This document shows positions 1 to 8,690 of a stretch of 64,000 bases of DNA, in pieces. This DNA comes from Nonomuraea rhodomycinica (lineage in GTDB: Bacteria > Actinomycetota > Actinomycetes > Streptosporangiales > Streptosporangiaceae): assembly GCF_013363995.1 (NCBI RefSeq), contig NZ_JABWGO010000004.1, positions 574,239 to 638,238 of the forward strand, in the 5' to 3' direction. The notes under the pieces were generated by a model, which saw nothing but the letters and a program-made list of their open reading frames with translations, had not been told where the DNA came from and ran no database searches. Position 1 is the stretch's first letter. The number at the start of each line of letters is the position of its first letter. Made by a program: the position numbers and the translations under genes.

Positions 1-53
1 ACATTGGTGTAGTGTTCCATCTCGATCGAACATCCTAGTCCCCTGGAGGGCTC

Positions 54-989
54 ATGGACACCGGACACGTCGGCGTGTGGCACCCGCTGATCAACAAGGC
101 GCCCGCCGGTGACGCTCGCGCCGCCGCCGCGGAGATCGAACGGCTCGGCTACGGGTCCGTCTGGCTCAACGAGGCGCCCGGCAGCAAGGAGCCGCTGGCC
201 AACGCCGGTGTCCTGCTGGCCGCCACCACCCGCCTGGCCGTGGGCACCGGCATCGCCAGCCTCTGGGCGCGCGACGCCACGGCCATGGCCGCCGGAGCCG
301 CCACGTTGGGCGACGCCTTCCCCGGCCGCTTCCTGCTGGGTGTCGGAGTCAGCCACAGCACGGTCGCCGGGCGGCGCGGCCACGATTACAGCAAGCCCTT
401 GACGACGATGCGCGCCTACCTCGACGGCATGGACGAGGCCGCCCGCGACCTGCCGCAGGCCGGCGCGCCACGCGTCCTTGCCGCGCTACGCCCGCGCATG
501 CTGGAGCTCGCCCGCGACCGCGCCGACGGGGCGCACAGCTATTTCGTCCCTCCGGAGCACACGGCCGCGGCCCGCGGGATTCTCGGCCCCGACCGGCTGC
601 TCATCCCGGAGCAGGCCGTCGTCCTGGAGACCGACCCGGTGCGCGCCCGCGAGATCGCCCGCGCCCACATGGCCTACTACCTGAACCTGCCCAACTACAC
701 CAACAACCTGCGCGAGCTCGGCTACACCGACGAGGACCTCGCGGGAGGGGGCAGTGACCGGCTCGCCGACGCGATCGTGGCCTGGGGCGACGCCGCCGCG
801 ATCGCCGCTCGGGTCCGCGCCCACCTCGACGCCGGCGCCGACCACGTCGCCATCCAGCCGATCGCCTCCGGAGCCCCCGACCTGGCCGACGCGCTCACCC
901 AACTTCGCCTGCTCGCCCCTGCCCTGGGCATCCAGCCGGCGGTCAGCGCCCAACCAGAGGGTGGCGCTCTCACGGTGGCCAGGGTCTGA
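54..989 (+). CDS. LLM-class F420-dependent oxidoreductase (TIGR03620-like)
   Basis: The 311-residue protein has the TIM-barrel pattern of luciferase-like monooxygenases: an N-terminal GVWHPL strand, AAEIERLGYGSVW, and a GRFLLGVGVSH segment that in this family lines the flavin or F420 pocket. Length and sequence style match the TIGR03620 group of actinobacterial F420-dependent enzymes; the substrate cannot be read from sequence. The ATG follows a good ribosome site (CTGGAGG). It appears monocistronic and converges on the DUF47 gene. A FMN-dependent relative is possible, but coenzyme F420 is the usual cofactor of this subgroup in actinobacteria. Confidence 0.82.
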   Translation: MDTGHVGVWHPLINKAPAGDARAAAAEIERLGYGSVWLNEAPGSKEPLANAGVLLAATTRLAVGTGIASLWARDATAMAAGAATLGDAFPGRFLLGVGVSHSTVAGRRGHDYSKPLTTMRAYLDGMDEAARDLPQAGAPRVLAALRPRMLELARDRADGAHSYFVPPEHTAAARGILGPDRLLIPEQAVVLETDPVRAREIARAHMAYYLNLPNYTNNLRELGYTDEDLAGGGSDRLADAIVAWGDAAAIAARVRAHLDAGADHVAIQPIASGAPDLADALTQLRLLAPALGIQPAVSAQPEGGALTVARV

Positions 990-1037
990 GCGGTTGTCCA
1001 CGCCCGAACGGCCATCAGGCTGACGGACCGCTGGGGT

Positions 1038-1063
1038 GAGAGCGGGGGCCGAGAGCGGGGGCC
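1038..1063. repeat. 13-bp tandem duplication in a convergent intergenic region
   Basis: GAGAGCGGGGGCC occurs twice head to tail and is followed by a partial third GAGAG. It lies in the 246-bp gap between the convergent LLM and DUF47 genes. The rest of the gap is GC-rich with no clear terminator and no convincing small gene. Confidence 0.6.
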
Positions 1064-1235
1064 GAGAGATCGCGTTCCGGTGTGTGTCGCGGCGTTTCGG
1101 GGCGACGTGGCGGTCAGGGCGTGACGGCGTTCCGGGGCGTCCGGGGAGGAGCGGCGGTCGGGGCCTATGCGGTGGCCTGACCGTTGAAGTTTGCGCCGCC
1201 GTCCTGCGTGGGCGGGGCACGGCGGCGTTCCGGTG

Positions 1236-1868
1236 TCAGCGTTTCATGGCGCCGTCCGCGATGGCGTCCGCGGCCTCGCCGATCGCCATGCCGACGATCT
1301 CCAGTCGCCGCACCAGCTCGCGCTGCTTGAGGGCGTCCGCGGTGATCTCACCGGAGAAGATGCGGGAGATCTCGTACTGGTACATCCGCCGGATCTGCCC
1401 GCCCATCTTCTTGGCCTCCAGGGCGTCGTGCACCACGGCCGAGGGGCGGGAGGCGAGGTCACGCACCGCGTTCTCCAGCGCGTCGATCCCGGCGATCACC
1501 TGGTCGAGGAGGGGGCTGAAGCGGATCTGGTCCGGCACGCGGTACAGGTGCGACTCCCGCACGAAGTCGCGCAGCGAGTCCAGCACGTCGTCGATGGAGC
1601 GGGAGAGCCGGAACAGGTCCTCCCGGTCGATGGGGGTGACCAGGGCGTTGCGCAGTTCGTCGACCAGGCGGCGGCGCTCCTCGTCGCCGAGGTGCTCGAT
1701 CGTGCGCATCTGCTCGTGCGCTCCGGTACGGCCGACCTCGCCGCCGATCATGGCCATGGCCAGCCAGGCACCCTGCTTGGTCGCTTCCAACTGGCCGAGC
1801 AGGGCCTCCGTCAGCGCGCTGTCCATCCGGCCGGTCATGAGATCGCGGATGCGCCGAAGTCGCTTCAT
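1236..1868 (-). CDS. DUF47/PhoU-like partner of the phosphate transporter
   Basis: A 210-residue all-helical protein of the DUF47 (COG1392) family, distantly related to PhoU, which accompanies low-affinity PiT phosphate transporters and is thought to modulate them. The arrangement of long helices with regularly spaced acidic and basic residues and the length of about 205-210 fit the family. I chose ATG at 1868 rather than GTG at 1871 because GGGAGGAG sits just upstream. It lies 116 nt downstream of the PiT gene on the same strand, so the two probably form an operon. A direct metal-binding role, as in PhoU, is conjecture. Confidence 0.8.
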   Translation of the reverse strand: MKRLRRIRDLMTGRMDSALTEALLGQLEATKQGAWLAMAMIGGEVGRTGAHEQMRTIEHLGDEERRRLVDELRNALVTPIDREDLFRLSRSIDDVLDSLRDFVRESHLYRVPDQIRFSPLLDQVIAGIDALENAVRDLASRPSAVVHDALEAKKMGGQIRRMYQYEISRIFSGEITADALKQRELVRRLEIVGMAIGEAADAIADGAMKR

Positions 1869-1984
1869 CACACTCCTCCCACGGCTCTCGCCGCATCAAA
1901 GCTCGTCAGGGTTATGCCCGCAGGGGCGTGGATGATCTGTGGATTCGGACGGGGCGGACAAGGCTGAGGCGTCGGCGGACGGGG

Positions 1985-2917
1985 TCAGGTCGAGGAGAGG
2001 ATGAAGGCGACGATTCCGGCGAGCAGGGCGCTGGCCGGGAGGGTGAGCAGCCAGGCCACCACGATCTTGACGGCGGCGTACCAGCGCACCCGCCCGCCGC
2101 CCGTGGCCACGCCGGCCCCGATGAGGCCGCCGGCCACGGACTGCGTCATGCTCACCGGCATGCCGAGCAGCGCGCAGGCGATCACAGCCGTGCCCGAGGC
2201 GAGCTCCGCCGAGACGCCGTGCAGCGGCCGGGAGGCGATGATCTCCTGGCCGAGCGTGCGGCCCGCCCTGGGCAGGCCGTACAGCGCGCCGAGCCCGAAC
2301 AGGACCGCGACCAGCGACGTGTACGGCAGAGGCGCGCCCGAGAAGCCGAGCGCGATCATGAACACCGCGAGCATCTTCTGTCCGTCGTTCGCGGCGTAGG
2401 CGACGGTCTGGAGCAGGAACCCCGCCCAGTGCCAGCGCCCCAGCCCCCGCGCGCTGGACCAGCGCACCAGCAGCAGCGCGGCACCCCACGCCACCAGGCC
2501 GCCGACGAACGGCGCGGCCAGGCCGAAGGCCAGCACCAGCGCGACCGCACCGGCCGAGACGGGCAGCCCCCAGCCGATCCCGGCCCCGGTGAGTCCGCCC
2601 ACGACGGCCAGGGTGAGGCTCGTCGGACGGCCTTTCGCGCTCAGCACGGTCACGACGGTGAGGGCGGCGAGCACGGCGACCGTCATAGCGGTCCGCCCGC
2701 CGGGTTCGTCGAACGTGGCCAGCCGGTGCACGAACGTCCGCGCCACCGCCTGGGTCGCCAGCGGCACCAGCGCCACCATGACGACGAGCGCCAGGATCCC
2801 GGTGGCGGGCCTCACCGTGGGCAGCTTGAGTCCCGTGGCGAGGAGGGCCCCTCCGTCGTTCATGCCGGTGACGAGCGCGAACAGGCAGGCGACGGCGACC
2901 AGTACGGCGAAGTCCAA
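1985..2917 (-). CDS. PiT-family inorganic phosphate transporter
   Basis: An integral membrane protein of about 310 residues with roughly ten hydrophobic segments. It carries the two inverted PiT signatures: TGMNDGG near the N-terminus and YAANDGQK in the second half, corresponding to the GxNDxQK motifs that bind Na+/H+ and phosphate. The frame stays open to an ATG at 3007, but the extra 30 residues are charged and unlike the family. A TTG at 2917, preceded by GGAGG 11 nt upstream, puts the first membrane helix at the N-terminus and is preferred. Expected function is low-affinity Pi:cation symport. The DUF47 gene follows. Confidence 0.82.
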   Translation of the reverse strand: MDFAVLVAVACLFALVTGMNDGGALLATGLKLPTVRPATGILALVVMVALVPLATQAVARTFVHRLATFDEPGGRTAMTVAVLAALTVVTVLSAKGRPTSLTLAVVGGLTGAGIGWGLPVSAGAVALVLAFGLAAPFVGGLVAWGAALLLVRWSSARGLGRWHWAGFLLQTVAYAANDGQKMLAVFMIALGFSGAPLPYTSLVAVLFGLGALYGLPRAGRTLGQEIIASRPLHGVSAELASGTAVIACALLGMPVSMTQSVAGGLIGAGVATGGGRVRWYAAVKIVVAWLLTLPASALLAGIVAFILSST

Positions 2918-3274
2918 GGGTGAACGTGCCTCCGTTCCGGCCGGCGCGCGCGACCGGCGTCGCGGGGCGCATCCCCATGATCGGCTCGATGATGGATGAA
3001 CTTCCATTCTGCTGGAGAACGGGGTTCGATGGGACTACTGGGGCGCAGGCCCTCGCAAGGGGTATCGCCGTGGGCAAGGGGCATCCGCCGTGGTACGGAG
3101 TGACGGGTACGCTCGTTGGACGCGCGAATCGCGCCGAGCGTTGAGCCCCAGCCGCCGAACGGCCGGGTGGGGCCGGCCTGCGGGCGGTAACCTGCCCGGG
3201 TCGGCACCCGGGCAGGAACCTGCCCGGGCCGGCAGCGACAGCGCCCACCGTCCCACGTCCGCGAAAGTAATGAC
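2918..3274. other. Divergent intergenic region between PiT and purU
   Basis: This 357-bp region must contain the promoters of both divergent genes. The PiT-proximal part has several GTTCA-type words (GTTCACCC next to the start, GTTCATCC further up) that recall halves of a PhoP box, but no properly spaced direct repeat. The purU-proximal part contains the perfect hairpin annotated separately. I see no small gene that I can support. Confidence 0.4.
3191..3216 (+). promoter_or_regulatory. Perfect 11-bp hairpin upstream of purU
   Basis: CCTGCCCGGGT and its exact reverse complement are separated by the tetraloop CGGC. The left arm is partly repeated again immediately after the hairpin (AACCTGCCCGGG). 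It ends 58 bp before the purU start, so it would lie in the leader RNA or overlap the promoter. There is no T-run, so a simple terminator is unlikely. It could be an operator or an attenuator element. Confidence 0.45.
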
Positions 3275-4126
3275 ATGAGCCCAGCCGAGTACGTCCTGAC
3301 CCTGTCGTGTCCCGACCGGCCAGGGGTGGTGGCCGCCGTCTCCGGGCTGCTGGCCGGGCACGGATGCAACATCACCGAGAGCCAGCAGTTCGGCGACCAG
3401 GCCGCGCGGCGCTTCTTCATGCGCGTGCAGTTCACCTCGCCGTTGGCCGAGGACGAGGTGCGGGCCGCGTTCGCGGCGCTGGCGCCGGAGTTCGGCATGG
3501 AGTTCGAGCTGCGCGACAGGGCCCGGAAGCCGCGCGTGCTCATCATGGTCAGCAAGTTCGACCACTGCCTCAACGACCTGCTCTACCGGGTGCGCAAGAA
3601 GACCCTGGACATCGAGGTCGTGGCCGTCGCCTCGAACCATCCGGACCTGCGCCCGCTCACCCAGTCGTACGGGATCGACTACCACCACCTGCCGATCACC
3701 CCGGAGACCAAGCCCCGGCAGGAGGCCGAGGTGCTGGCCCTGGTGGAGCACTACCAGGTCGATCTCGTGGTGCTGGCCCGCTACATGCAGGTGCTGTCGG
3801 AGGACCTGTGCGCCAAGCTGGCGGGCCGGGCGATCAACATCCACCACTCCTTCCTGCCGTCGTTCAAGGGCGCCAAGCCGTACCACCAGGCGCACGACCG
3901 GGGCGTGAAGCTGATCGGCGCGACCGCGCACTACGTCACGTCCGACCTGGACGAGGGGCCGATCATCGAGCAGGAGGTGGCCCGCGTCAACCACAGCCAC
4001 TCGCCGGAGGACCTCGCCGCCATCGGCCGTGACGTGGAGTGCGTGGCGCTGGCCAGGGCCGTGCGCTGGCACGCCGAGCAGCGGGTGCTGCTCGACGGCC
4101 ACAAGACCATCGTCTTCCCCCGCTGA
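3275..4126 (+). CDS. purU: Formyltetrahydrofolate deformylase
   Basis: PurU hydrolyses 10-formyl-THF to THF and formate, balancing one-carbon pools and feeding formate to PurT-type purine synthesis. The 283-residue protein has an N-terminal ACT domain (about 1-80, starting EYVLTLSCPDRPGVVAAVSG) and a C-terminal formyltransferase fold. Its catalytic region reads INIHHSFLPSFKGAKPY and continues through GATAHYV and DLDEGPII, containing the Asn/His/Asp triad. Length is exactly typical. The ATG follows a weak GAAAG site. It converges on the S9 peptidase gene. Confidence 0.95.
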   Translation: MSPAEYVLTLSCPDRPGVVAAVSGLLAGHGCNITESQQFGDQAARRFFMRVQFTSPLAEDEVRAAFAALAPEFGMEFELRDRARKPRVLIMVSKFDHCLNDLLYRVRKKTLDIEVVAVASNHPDLRPLTQSYGIDYHHLPITPETKPRQEAEVLALVEHYQVDLVVLARYMQVLSEDLCAKLAGRAINIHHSFLPSFKGAKPYHQAHDRGVKLIGATAHYVTSDLDEGPIIEQEVARVNHSHSPEDLAAIGRDVECVALARAVRWHAEQRVLLDGHKTIVFPR

Positions 4127-4245
4127 GACCGGAGGCCACAGGCCCGGCGCGTGTCCCGTCATGACCTACGCGCCGTACGCCTGGTACACCCCGCCCGGTG
4201 CGGCAGTCCGGGCAGGGGCGTCGCGGCTGAAGCCCGGTGTGGCGG

Positions 4246-6300
4246 CTACAGCCCGGTGTGGCGGGCCAGGAAGGTCAGGGTGTCGGCCGACAGGTCCACC
4301 GTACGGCTGATCGAGCGCGCCCCGTGCCCCACCTCGGTCTCGTTGCGCAGCAGCACCGGCCGGTCCGACGCGGAGGCGTGCTGCAGCGCCGCGCACATCT
4401 TCCACGCGTGCAGCGGATGCACCCGCGTGTCCGACTGGAACACCGTGAACAGCACCGCCGGGTACTCCACGCCCTCGCGCACGTGGTGGTACGGCGAGTA
4501 CGCCCGCAGCCACCCGAACTGCTCGGGGTCCTCGGCCGAGCCGTACTCGACGTTCCAGGTGGCCCCCAGCCCGAACAGCTCGTAGCGCACCATGTCGAGC
4601 AGCGGCGCCGAGCAGGCCACGGCCGCGTACAGGTCGGGCCGCTGCGTCAGGGCGGCGCCGACGAGCAGGCCGCCGTTGGAGCCGCCGGAGATGGCGAGCT
4701 GCTCGCGCGTGGTGACGCCGGTGGCGATGAGGTGCTCGGCCGCCGCGTGGAAGTCGTCGAAGACGTTCTGCTTGTGGGCGAGCATGCCGGCGCGGTGCCA
4801 GTCCTCGCCCTCCTCGCCGCCGCCGCGCAGGTTGGCGATGGCGTACACGCCGCCCGCCTCGACCCAGGCCAGGATGGAGGCGGAGTAGCCGGGGGTCATC
4901 GACAGGCCGAAGCCGCCGTATCCGTACAGGATGGTGGGGCGCGGTCCCTCGGCGTCGACCGGGGAGATGACGAGCATCCGCACCTCGGTGCCGTCCTTGG
5001 ACCGGTAGACCTCCTGGGAGGTGCGCACCGCCGGCACCTGGACCGCGCCCGGGGAGGCCGCCCACAGCGTGGTCTCGCCCGTGCGGGCGTCGTAGCGCTG
5101 GATGGTCGGCGGCGTGGTGTTGTCGGTGTAGCCGAACCACGCCTCGAACCCGCCCTCGGGCCGCTCCGACAGGCCGCCGATCGAGCCGAGGCCCGGCGTG
5201 GGCACCTCGCCCAGGCGCTCGCCCGTGGCCAGGTCGTGCACCGAGATCTCGCTGATGGCGTGGCGCGTCCAGCTCACCAGCATGACCGGGCGTTCCAGGT
5301 CGTCGAGGATGGCGTAGTCGGACAGCACCGCCTCGGGGTCCTCCGGGATCAGGTCGCGCCACCCGCCGGCCCCGGGCGTCGCCGGGTCGGTCACGCAGAC
5401 GCGGCCCCGGGGCGCGTCGCGGTCGGTGTGGACGTACAGCCGCCCGTCGCGGCCGAACGTCAGCCCGGTCTGCGCGTCCACGCCCTCCTGGACGACCACG
5501 AGCTCCGGCCGCTCCGGCGGCGAGGCGGTCAGGTCGGCGACCCACAGGTCGTTGCGCGGGGCCGTGCCCTCGTGGGCGGAGACCTGCAGCCACCGGCCGT
5601 CGCGCGAGACCGAGACGCCGTAGTAGTTGGTCATCTTCAGGCCCTGCCCGAAGATCAGGACGTCGTCCTCGGTGGACGTGCCGACCCGGTGCAGGTAGAC
5701 GCGGCGGTGGAACTGCGACTCGTTCTCCGGCACCTCGGTGCTGGGCAGCCGGCGCACGTAGTAGAACGCCTCGCCGCCCGGGAGCCAGGCCACGGGGGAG
5801 TAGCGGCAGCGGTCGATCGGGCCCTCGACGCGGGAGCCGGTCGCGACGTCGATGACGTACAGGACCGACTCCTCGGTGCCGCCCACCGAGATCTGGTACG
5901 CGAGGAGGCGCCCCTCCTTGTCGGGCTGGACGGCGTCGAGCGTGGTCAGCCCGGACGGGTCGAGCTCCATGGGGTCGATCAGCGCCCGCTCGGTGCCGTC
6001 GGGCTCGGCGACGTAGTAGACCGCGTGCTCCTGGTCGGGCGTGCGGCGGCTGAAGAACGCGCGCCCGCCGCGCCAGGCCGGGGTGCCCACCGAACCGGAC
6101 CTCAGCAGCTCGCCGATGCGCTCCCGGAAGCGCTGCGGCTCGCTCTCCCGCTTGAACAGGTCGGCCTGAGCCAGCAGCCACCCTTGCGTCTCGGGGCTGT
6201 CGGGATCCTCCAGCCAGCGGTAGGGGTCGGGGACGGGCGTCTCGTGCAGGACGTCGACGGTGTCCGCACGGCGCGCGGTGGGATACGGCTCTCGCGTCAT
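4246..6300 (-). CDS. Prolyl oligopeptidase family serine peptidase (S9A)
   Basis: A 684-residue enzyme with the two-domain POP layout: an N-terminal beta-propeller (starting with DPYRWLEDPDSPET) and a C-terminal alpha/beta-hydrolase. The catalytic triad is visible as Ser541 in SGGSNGG, Asp624 in FQSDTRVHP and His659 in TEVGHGAR. No signal peptide is seen, so it is probably cytoplasmic and cleaves proline-containing peptides. The frame extends upstream to 6612, but family alignment and the MTREPYPTARR start support 6300; the ribosome site there is poor. Oligopeptidase B-like specificity is an alternative. Confidence 0.9.
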   Translation of the reverse strand: MTREPYPTARRADTVDVLHETPVPDPYRWLEDPDSPETQGWLLAQADLFKRESEPQRFRERIGELLRSGSVGTPAWRGGRAFFSRRTPDQEHAVYYVAEPDGTERALIDPMELDPSGLTTLDAVQPDKEGRLLAYQISVGGTEESVLYVIDVATGSRVEGPIDRCRYSPVAWLPGGEAFYYVRRLPSTEVPENESQFHRRVYLHRVGTSTEDDVLIFGQGLKMTNYYGVSVSRDGRWLQVSAHEGTAPRNDLWVADLTASPPERPELVVVQEGVDAQTGLTFGRDGRLYVHTDRDAPRGRVCVTDPATPGAGGWRDLIPEDPEAVLSDYAILDDLERPVMLVSWTRHAISEISVHDLATGERLGEVPTPGLGSIGGLSERPEGGFEAWFGYTDNTTPPTIQRYDARTGETTLWAASPGAVQVPAVRTSQEVYRSKDGTEVRMLVISPVDAEGPRPTILYGYGGFGLSMTPGYSASILAWVEAGGVYAIANLRGGGEEGEDWHRAGMLAHKQNVFDDFHAAAEHLIATGVTTREQLAISGGSNGGLLVGAALTQRPDLYAAVACSAPLLDMVRYELFGLGATWNVEYGSAEDPEQFGWLRAYSPYHHVREGVEYPAVLFTVFQSDTRVHPLHAWKMCAALQHASASDRPVLLRNETEVGHGARSISRTVDLSADTLTFLARHTGL

Positions 6301-6527
6301 GCCCCGAACCCTACTGCGAAGGAACGCGCGTAAAGTCCGGGTGTTACGGGCATAAAACGTATCGTGCGTCCCTCTGGTCATTCCGGGCTGGAGGTTATGG
6401 GGTGGCGGGGACCACGCGGGAAACGCCAAACTGGGTGACAGGACGGTGCCGTGGTGTTCATCCGCTGGACCGTCCGGCGGAGGTCCACGTGACGGAAGCA
6501 TCCATGCCCCAGGAGGGGCCGACAGCA

Positions 6528-6549
6528 GGGACATGCCATGGCATGTCCC
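6528..6549. promoter_or_regulatory. Perfect 22-bp palindrome upstream of HNH gene
   Basis: The half-site GGGACATGCCA is followed directly by its exact reverse complement, centred on an NcoI-like CCATGG core, with no mismatches. It ends 31 bp before the HNH start codon in the 280-bp divergent region between the S9 peptidase and HNH genes. Perfect dyads of this length are typical operator sites for dimeric regulators; as RNA it would be a loop-less hairpin. I do not recognise the regulator. Confidence 0.6.
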
Positions 6550-6580
6550 CTTTGATACGCGCGCGGCGGGATGAGGCCCG

Positions 6581-7090
6581 ATGATGCGCCAGGTCCTGCT
6601 GCTGAATGCCACCTACGAGCCGCTCACCACTCTGTCGCTGCACCGGGCCATCGTGCTGGTGCTGCGGGAGAAGGCCGAAGTCGTGCACCGAGACGGGCGG
6701 GGCGCGGTCCTGCGCTCGGCCAGCCGTACGCTGGACGTGCCGTCGGTGATCCGGCTGAGGCGATATGTCCGCATCCCTTACCGATCACGCATTCCCCTGA
6801 CCAGGGCGGCGCTCATGCGCCGCGACGACTACCGCTGCGCCTACTGCGGCCAGCGGGCCGAGACCATCGACCACGTCATCCCCCGATCCCGTGGCGGGGC
6901 GCACACGTGGGAGAACTGCGTGGCCTCGTGCACCACGTGCAACCACCGCAAGGCCGACAAGTACCTGGAGGAGCTGGGGTGGACGCTGCGCGTCACCCCG
7001 GCGGTGCCACGGGGCGCCCACTGGAGGCTGATCGGCGCCTCGCTCGTCGGCGACCCCCAATGGGCGCCCTACCTGGAAGAGGCCGCGTAG
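6581..7090 (+). CDS. HNH endonuclease (actinobacterial stand-alone type)
   Basis: A 169-residue protein with a C-terminal HNH/McrA-type nuclease. Zinc ligands appear as C86xxC89 and C117xxC120, with the catalytic-site DH at 97-98, Asn112 and His122 (NHRKADK). The N-terminal 75 residues (MRQVLLLNATYEPL) are a conserved extension of a widespread single-copy actinobacterial family whose cellular role is not established. GAGG lies 6 nt upstream of the ATG; an in-frame ATG at 6584 is the alternative. It is not next to a restriction methylase or phage genes, arguing against a restriction or prophage origin. Confidence 0.88.
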   Translation: MMRQVLLLNATYEPLTTLSLHRAIVLVLREKAEVVHRDGRGAVLRSASRTLDVPSVIRLRRYVRIPYRSRIPLTRAALMRRDDYRCAYCGQRAETIDHVIPRSRGGAHTWENCVASCTTCNHRKADKYLEELGWTLRVTPAVPRGAHWRLIGASLVGDPQWAPYLEEAA

Positions 7091-7095
7091 CCCAG

Positions 7096-7122
7096 GGGCC
7101 CGCACCCCCGAGGTGCGGGCCC
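7096..7122. terminator. Bidirectional hairpin terminator
   Basis: GGGCCCGCACC pairs perfectly over 11 bp with GGTGCGGGCCC across a 5-nt loop, between the convergent HNH gene and the CU044_5270-like gene. There is only a short T-poor tail, as is common in GC-rich actinobacteria. Confidence 0.75.
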
Positions 7123-7135
7123 TTCGCTCATCGGC

Positions 7136-8008
7136 TCATTCGGCGGGCAGCTCGTCGGTCCATTCGGCGTCGATCGTGGCCCCCTCGCCGGTGGTGGTGA
7201 ACGCGAGACCTCCGGTCAGGGGCGCCCAGACGGGCGTGTTGCGCACCCGCGCCGTCTCCGGGTCCACGACCACCTCGCGGTCACCGCCATGCATCGGGAT
7301 CCGCAGGCGCCGCCCGTCGTCGGTCTCGCCGAGGTCGGTGACGCCCGGCCGGGAGGCGAGCGCACGATAGGCGGCGGCGCGGACCTGGGGGGAGACCGGC
7401 GCCTCGCTGACCAGCGAGACCAGTGTCTCCACGGTGAAGCCGTCCAGGTCGCTCTCGCTCGGCGCTCCCGCGCTGGTGCGCACGTCACCGTCGGCGATGG
7501 CCGACCGCAGCCGCGTGTAGAGGGCGTCCTCGTCGACGGGCAGTCCGCGCAGTTCGTCGAAGCTCATGCGCAGCGGCCCCACGATGAACGGCTGCGACTT
7601 GGTGGTGAAGCGGAAGAGCTTCCCCTCGCCCTTCAGGCCTTTGCCCTTGATCCAGAACTGCCCGTCCCGGCGGTACCAGTACTCACTCGGCGGCCGGCTG
7701 CCCACGGTGACCGTGATGTGCCAGTACGTCCCCGAGCCCTCCGGGGTGCGCTCGGCGGTGGTGGCGGCGACGAGCAGCACGTCGCGCGCGGTCGTGACCG
7801 CGGGCGGGGGCCCGCCGGGACGGGCGACGGCGACCACGACCGCGGCGGCGACGGCCGCCGCGGCCACCGGGACCAGCAGCAGGCGCGCCCGCCGCCGGGG
7901 GGCACGACCGCTCATCGCGGCGTGGAGCTGCCGGCGGCGCCGGGCGACGACCTCGGGGGACGGCTCGGGCTTGGCGAGCACGGTCCGGATCTCGCGCAGG
8001 TCATCCAT
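7136..8008 (-). CDS. CU044_5270-family membrane protein, probable sigma partner
   Basis: A 290-residue protein with a basic cytoplasmic N-terminus (about 1-40), one membrane helix around residues 42-61 (LLLVPVAAAAVAAAVVVAVA) and an extracytoplasmic domain of about 220 residues. The family is regularly encoded directly after an ECF sigma factor in actinobacteria, so an anti-sigma-like or signal-receiving role is inferred. No classical zinc-binding anti-sigma motif (HxxxCxxC) is present. Its ATG overlaps the end of the sigma gene by 8 nt, implying translational coupling. Confidence 0.75.
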   Translation of the reverse strand: MDDLREIRTVLAKPEPSPEVVARRRRQLHAAMSGRAPRRRARLLLVPVAAAAVAAAVVVAVARPGGPPPAVTTARDVLLVAATTAERTPEGSGTYWHITVTVGSRPPSEYWYRRDGQFWIKGKGLKGEGKLFRFTTKSQPFIVGPLRMSFDELRGLPVDEDALYTRLRSAIADGDVRTSAGAPSESDLDGFTVETLVSLVSEAPVSPQVRAAAYRALASRPGVTDLGETDDGRRLRIPMHGGDREVVVDPETARVRNTPVWAPLTGGLAFTTTGEGATIDAEWTDELPAE

Positions 8009-8573
8009 GGTGGTCCTCCTTGGCCATCGCGTGGTGGATCTTCTTGCGGGCCCGGCTGAGCCGGGACCCGACGGTTCCGTAGGAGACGCCGAGCGCGTCG
8101 GCCACCTCCTGATGGGTCAGCTCCGCCAGGTAGACCAGCGTCACCACGTCACGCTCGCCCCGGTTGAGCGTGGCCAGTGCGCCGGCCAGGCGGGGCGCCA
8201 TGCGCTGCGCCGCCACGGACTCCACGACCCGGCCCTCATGGCTGTCGGCGGGAGGCTCGGCGACCGTACGGGCCAGCGCCCGGTAGTGGCGCGCCTCCTT
8301 GCGCCGGTGGCGGGCGATCAGGTTCGTGGCGATCCCGAACAGCCAGGGCCGCAGCCCTCCGCGCGCCGGGTCGAAGCGCCCGCGGTCGCGGAAGGCCAGG
8401 CAGAACGTCTCCGCCGCGATGTCCTCACCGGCCTGCACGTCCACGCGTCCGGCCGCGTACAGGTACACCTCGCGGAAGTACCGGTCGTAGACGGCCGTGA
8501 ACTCCTCCGCGTCCAGCCGGAAGCGGGCGACCAGATCATGGTCGTCCACCTCCGCGCGCGTCTCGGTCGACAC
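8001..8573 (-). CDS. ECF RNA polymerase sigma factor
   Basis: A 190-residue sigma-70 family protein. Region 2 lies around residues 20-90 (FTAVYDRYFREVYLYAAGRV, DIAAETFCLAFRDRGRF, RPWLFGIATNLIARHRR) and region 4 around 130-182 (LNRGERDVVTLVYLAELTHQEVA, LGVSYGTVGSRLSRARKK). The GTG at 8573 is chosen because AGGAGG sits 8 nt upstream; the open frame extends much further but is not sigma-like. It directs RNA polymerase to unknown promoters. The downstream overlapping membrane gene is its likely regulator. Confidence 0.92.
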   Translation of the reverse strand: MSTETRAEVDDHDLVARFRLDAEEFTAVYDRYFREVYLYAAGRVDVQAGEDIAAETFCLAFRDRGRFDPARGGLRPWLFGIATNLIARHRRKEARHYRALARTVAEPPADSHEGRVVESVAAQRMAPRLAGALATLNRGERDVVTLVYLAELTHQEVADALGVSYGTVGSRLSRARKKIHHAMAKEDHHG

Positions 8574-8690
8574 ACTCTCACCCTCCTGTGAACGGTTGTC
8601 ATCCTCCCTTCGCCGGACCCCGGCGGAGCTTTCCCGCCCGGCGCCGAAACCCGGATGCCCGTGGCGCCGCCGGATGGCAGGATCCCGGGC

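Noticed and set aside
2918..3000. PhoP box for the PiT operon
   Set aside because: Single GTTCA-type words only; the required 11-bp-spaced direct repeats are not present.
6581..7090. Restriction-modification or phage origin for the HNH gene
   Set aside because: No methyltransferase, integrase, terminase or att site nearby; the N-terminal extension fits a chromosomal actinobacterial family.
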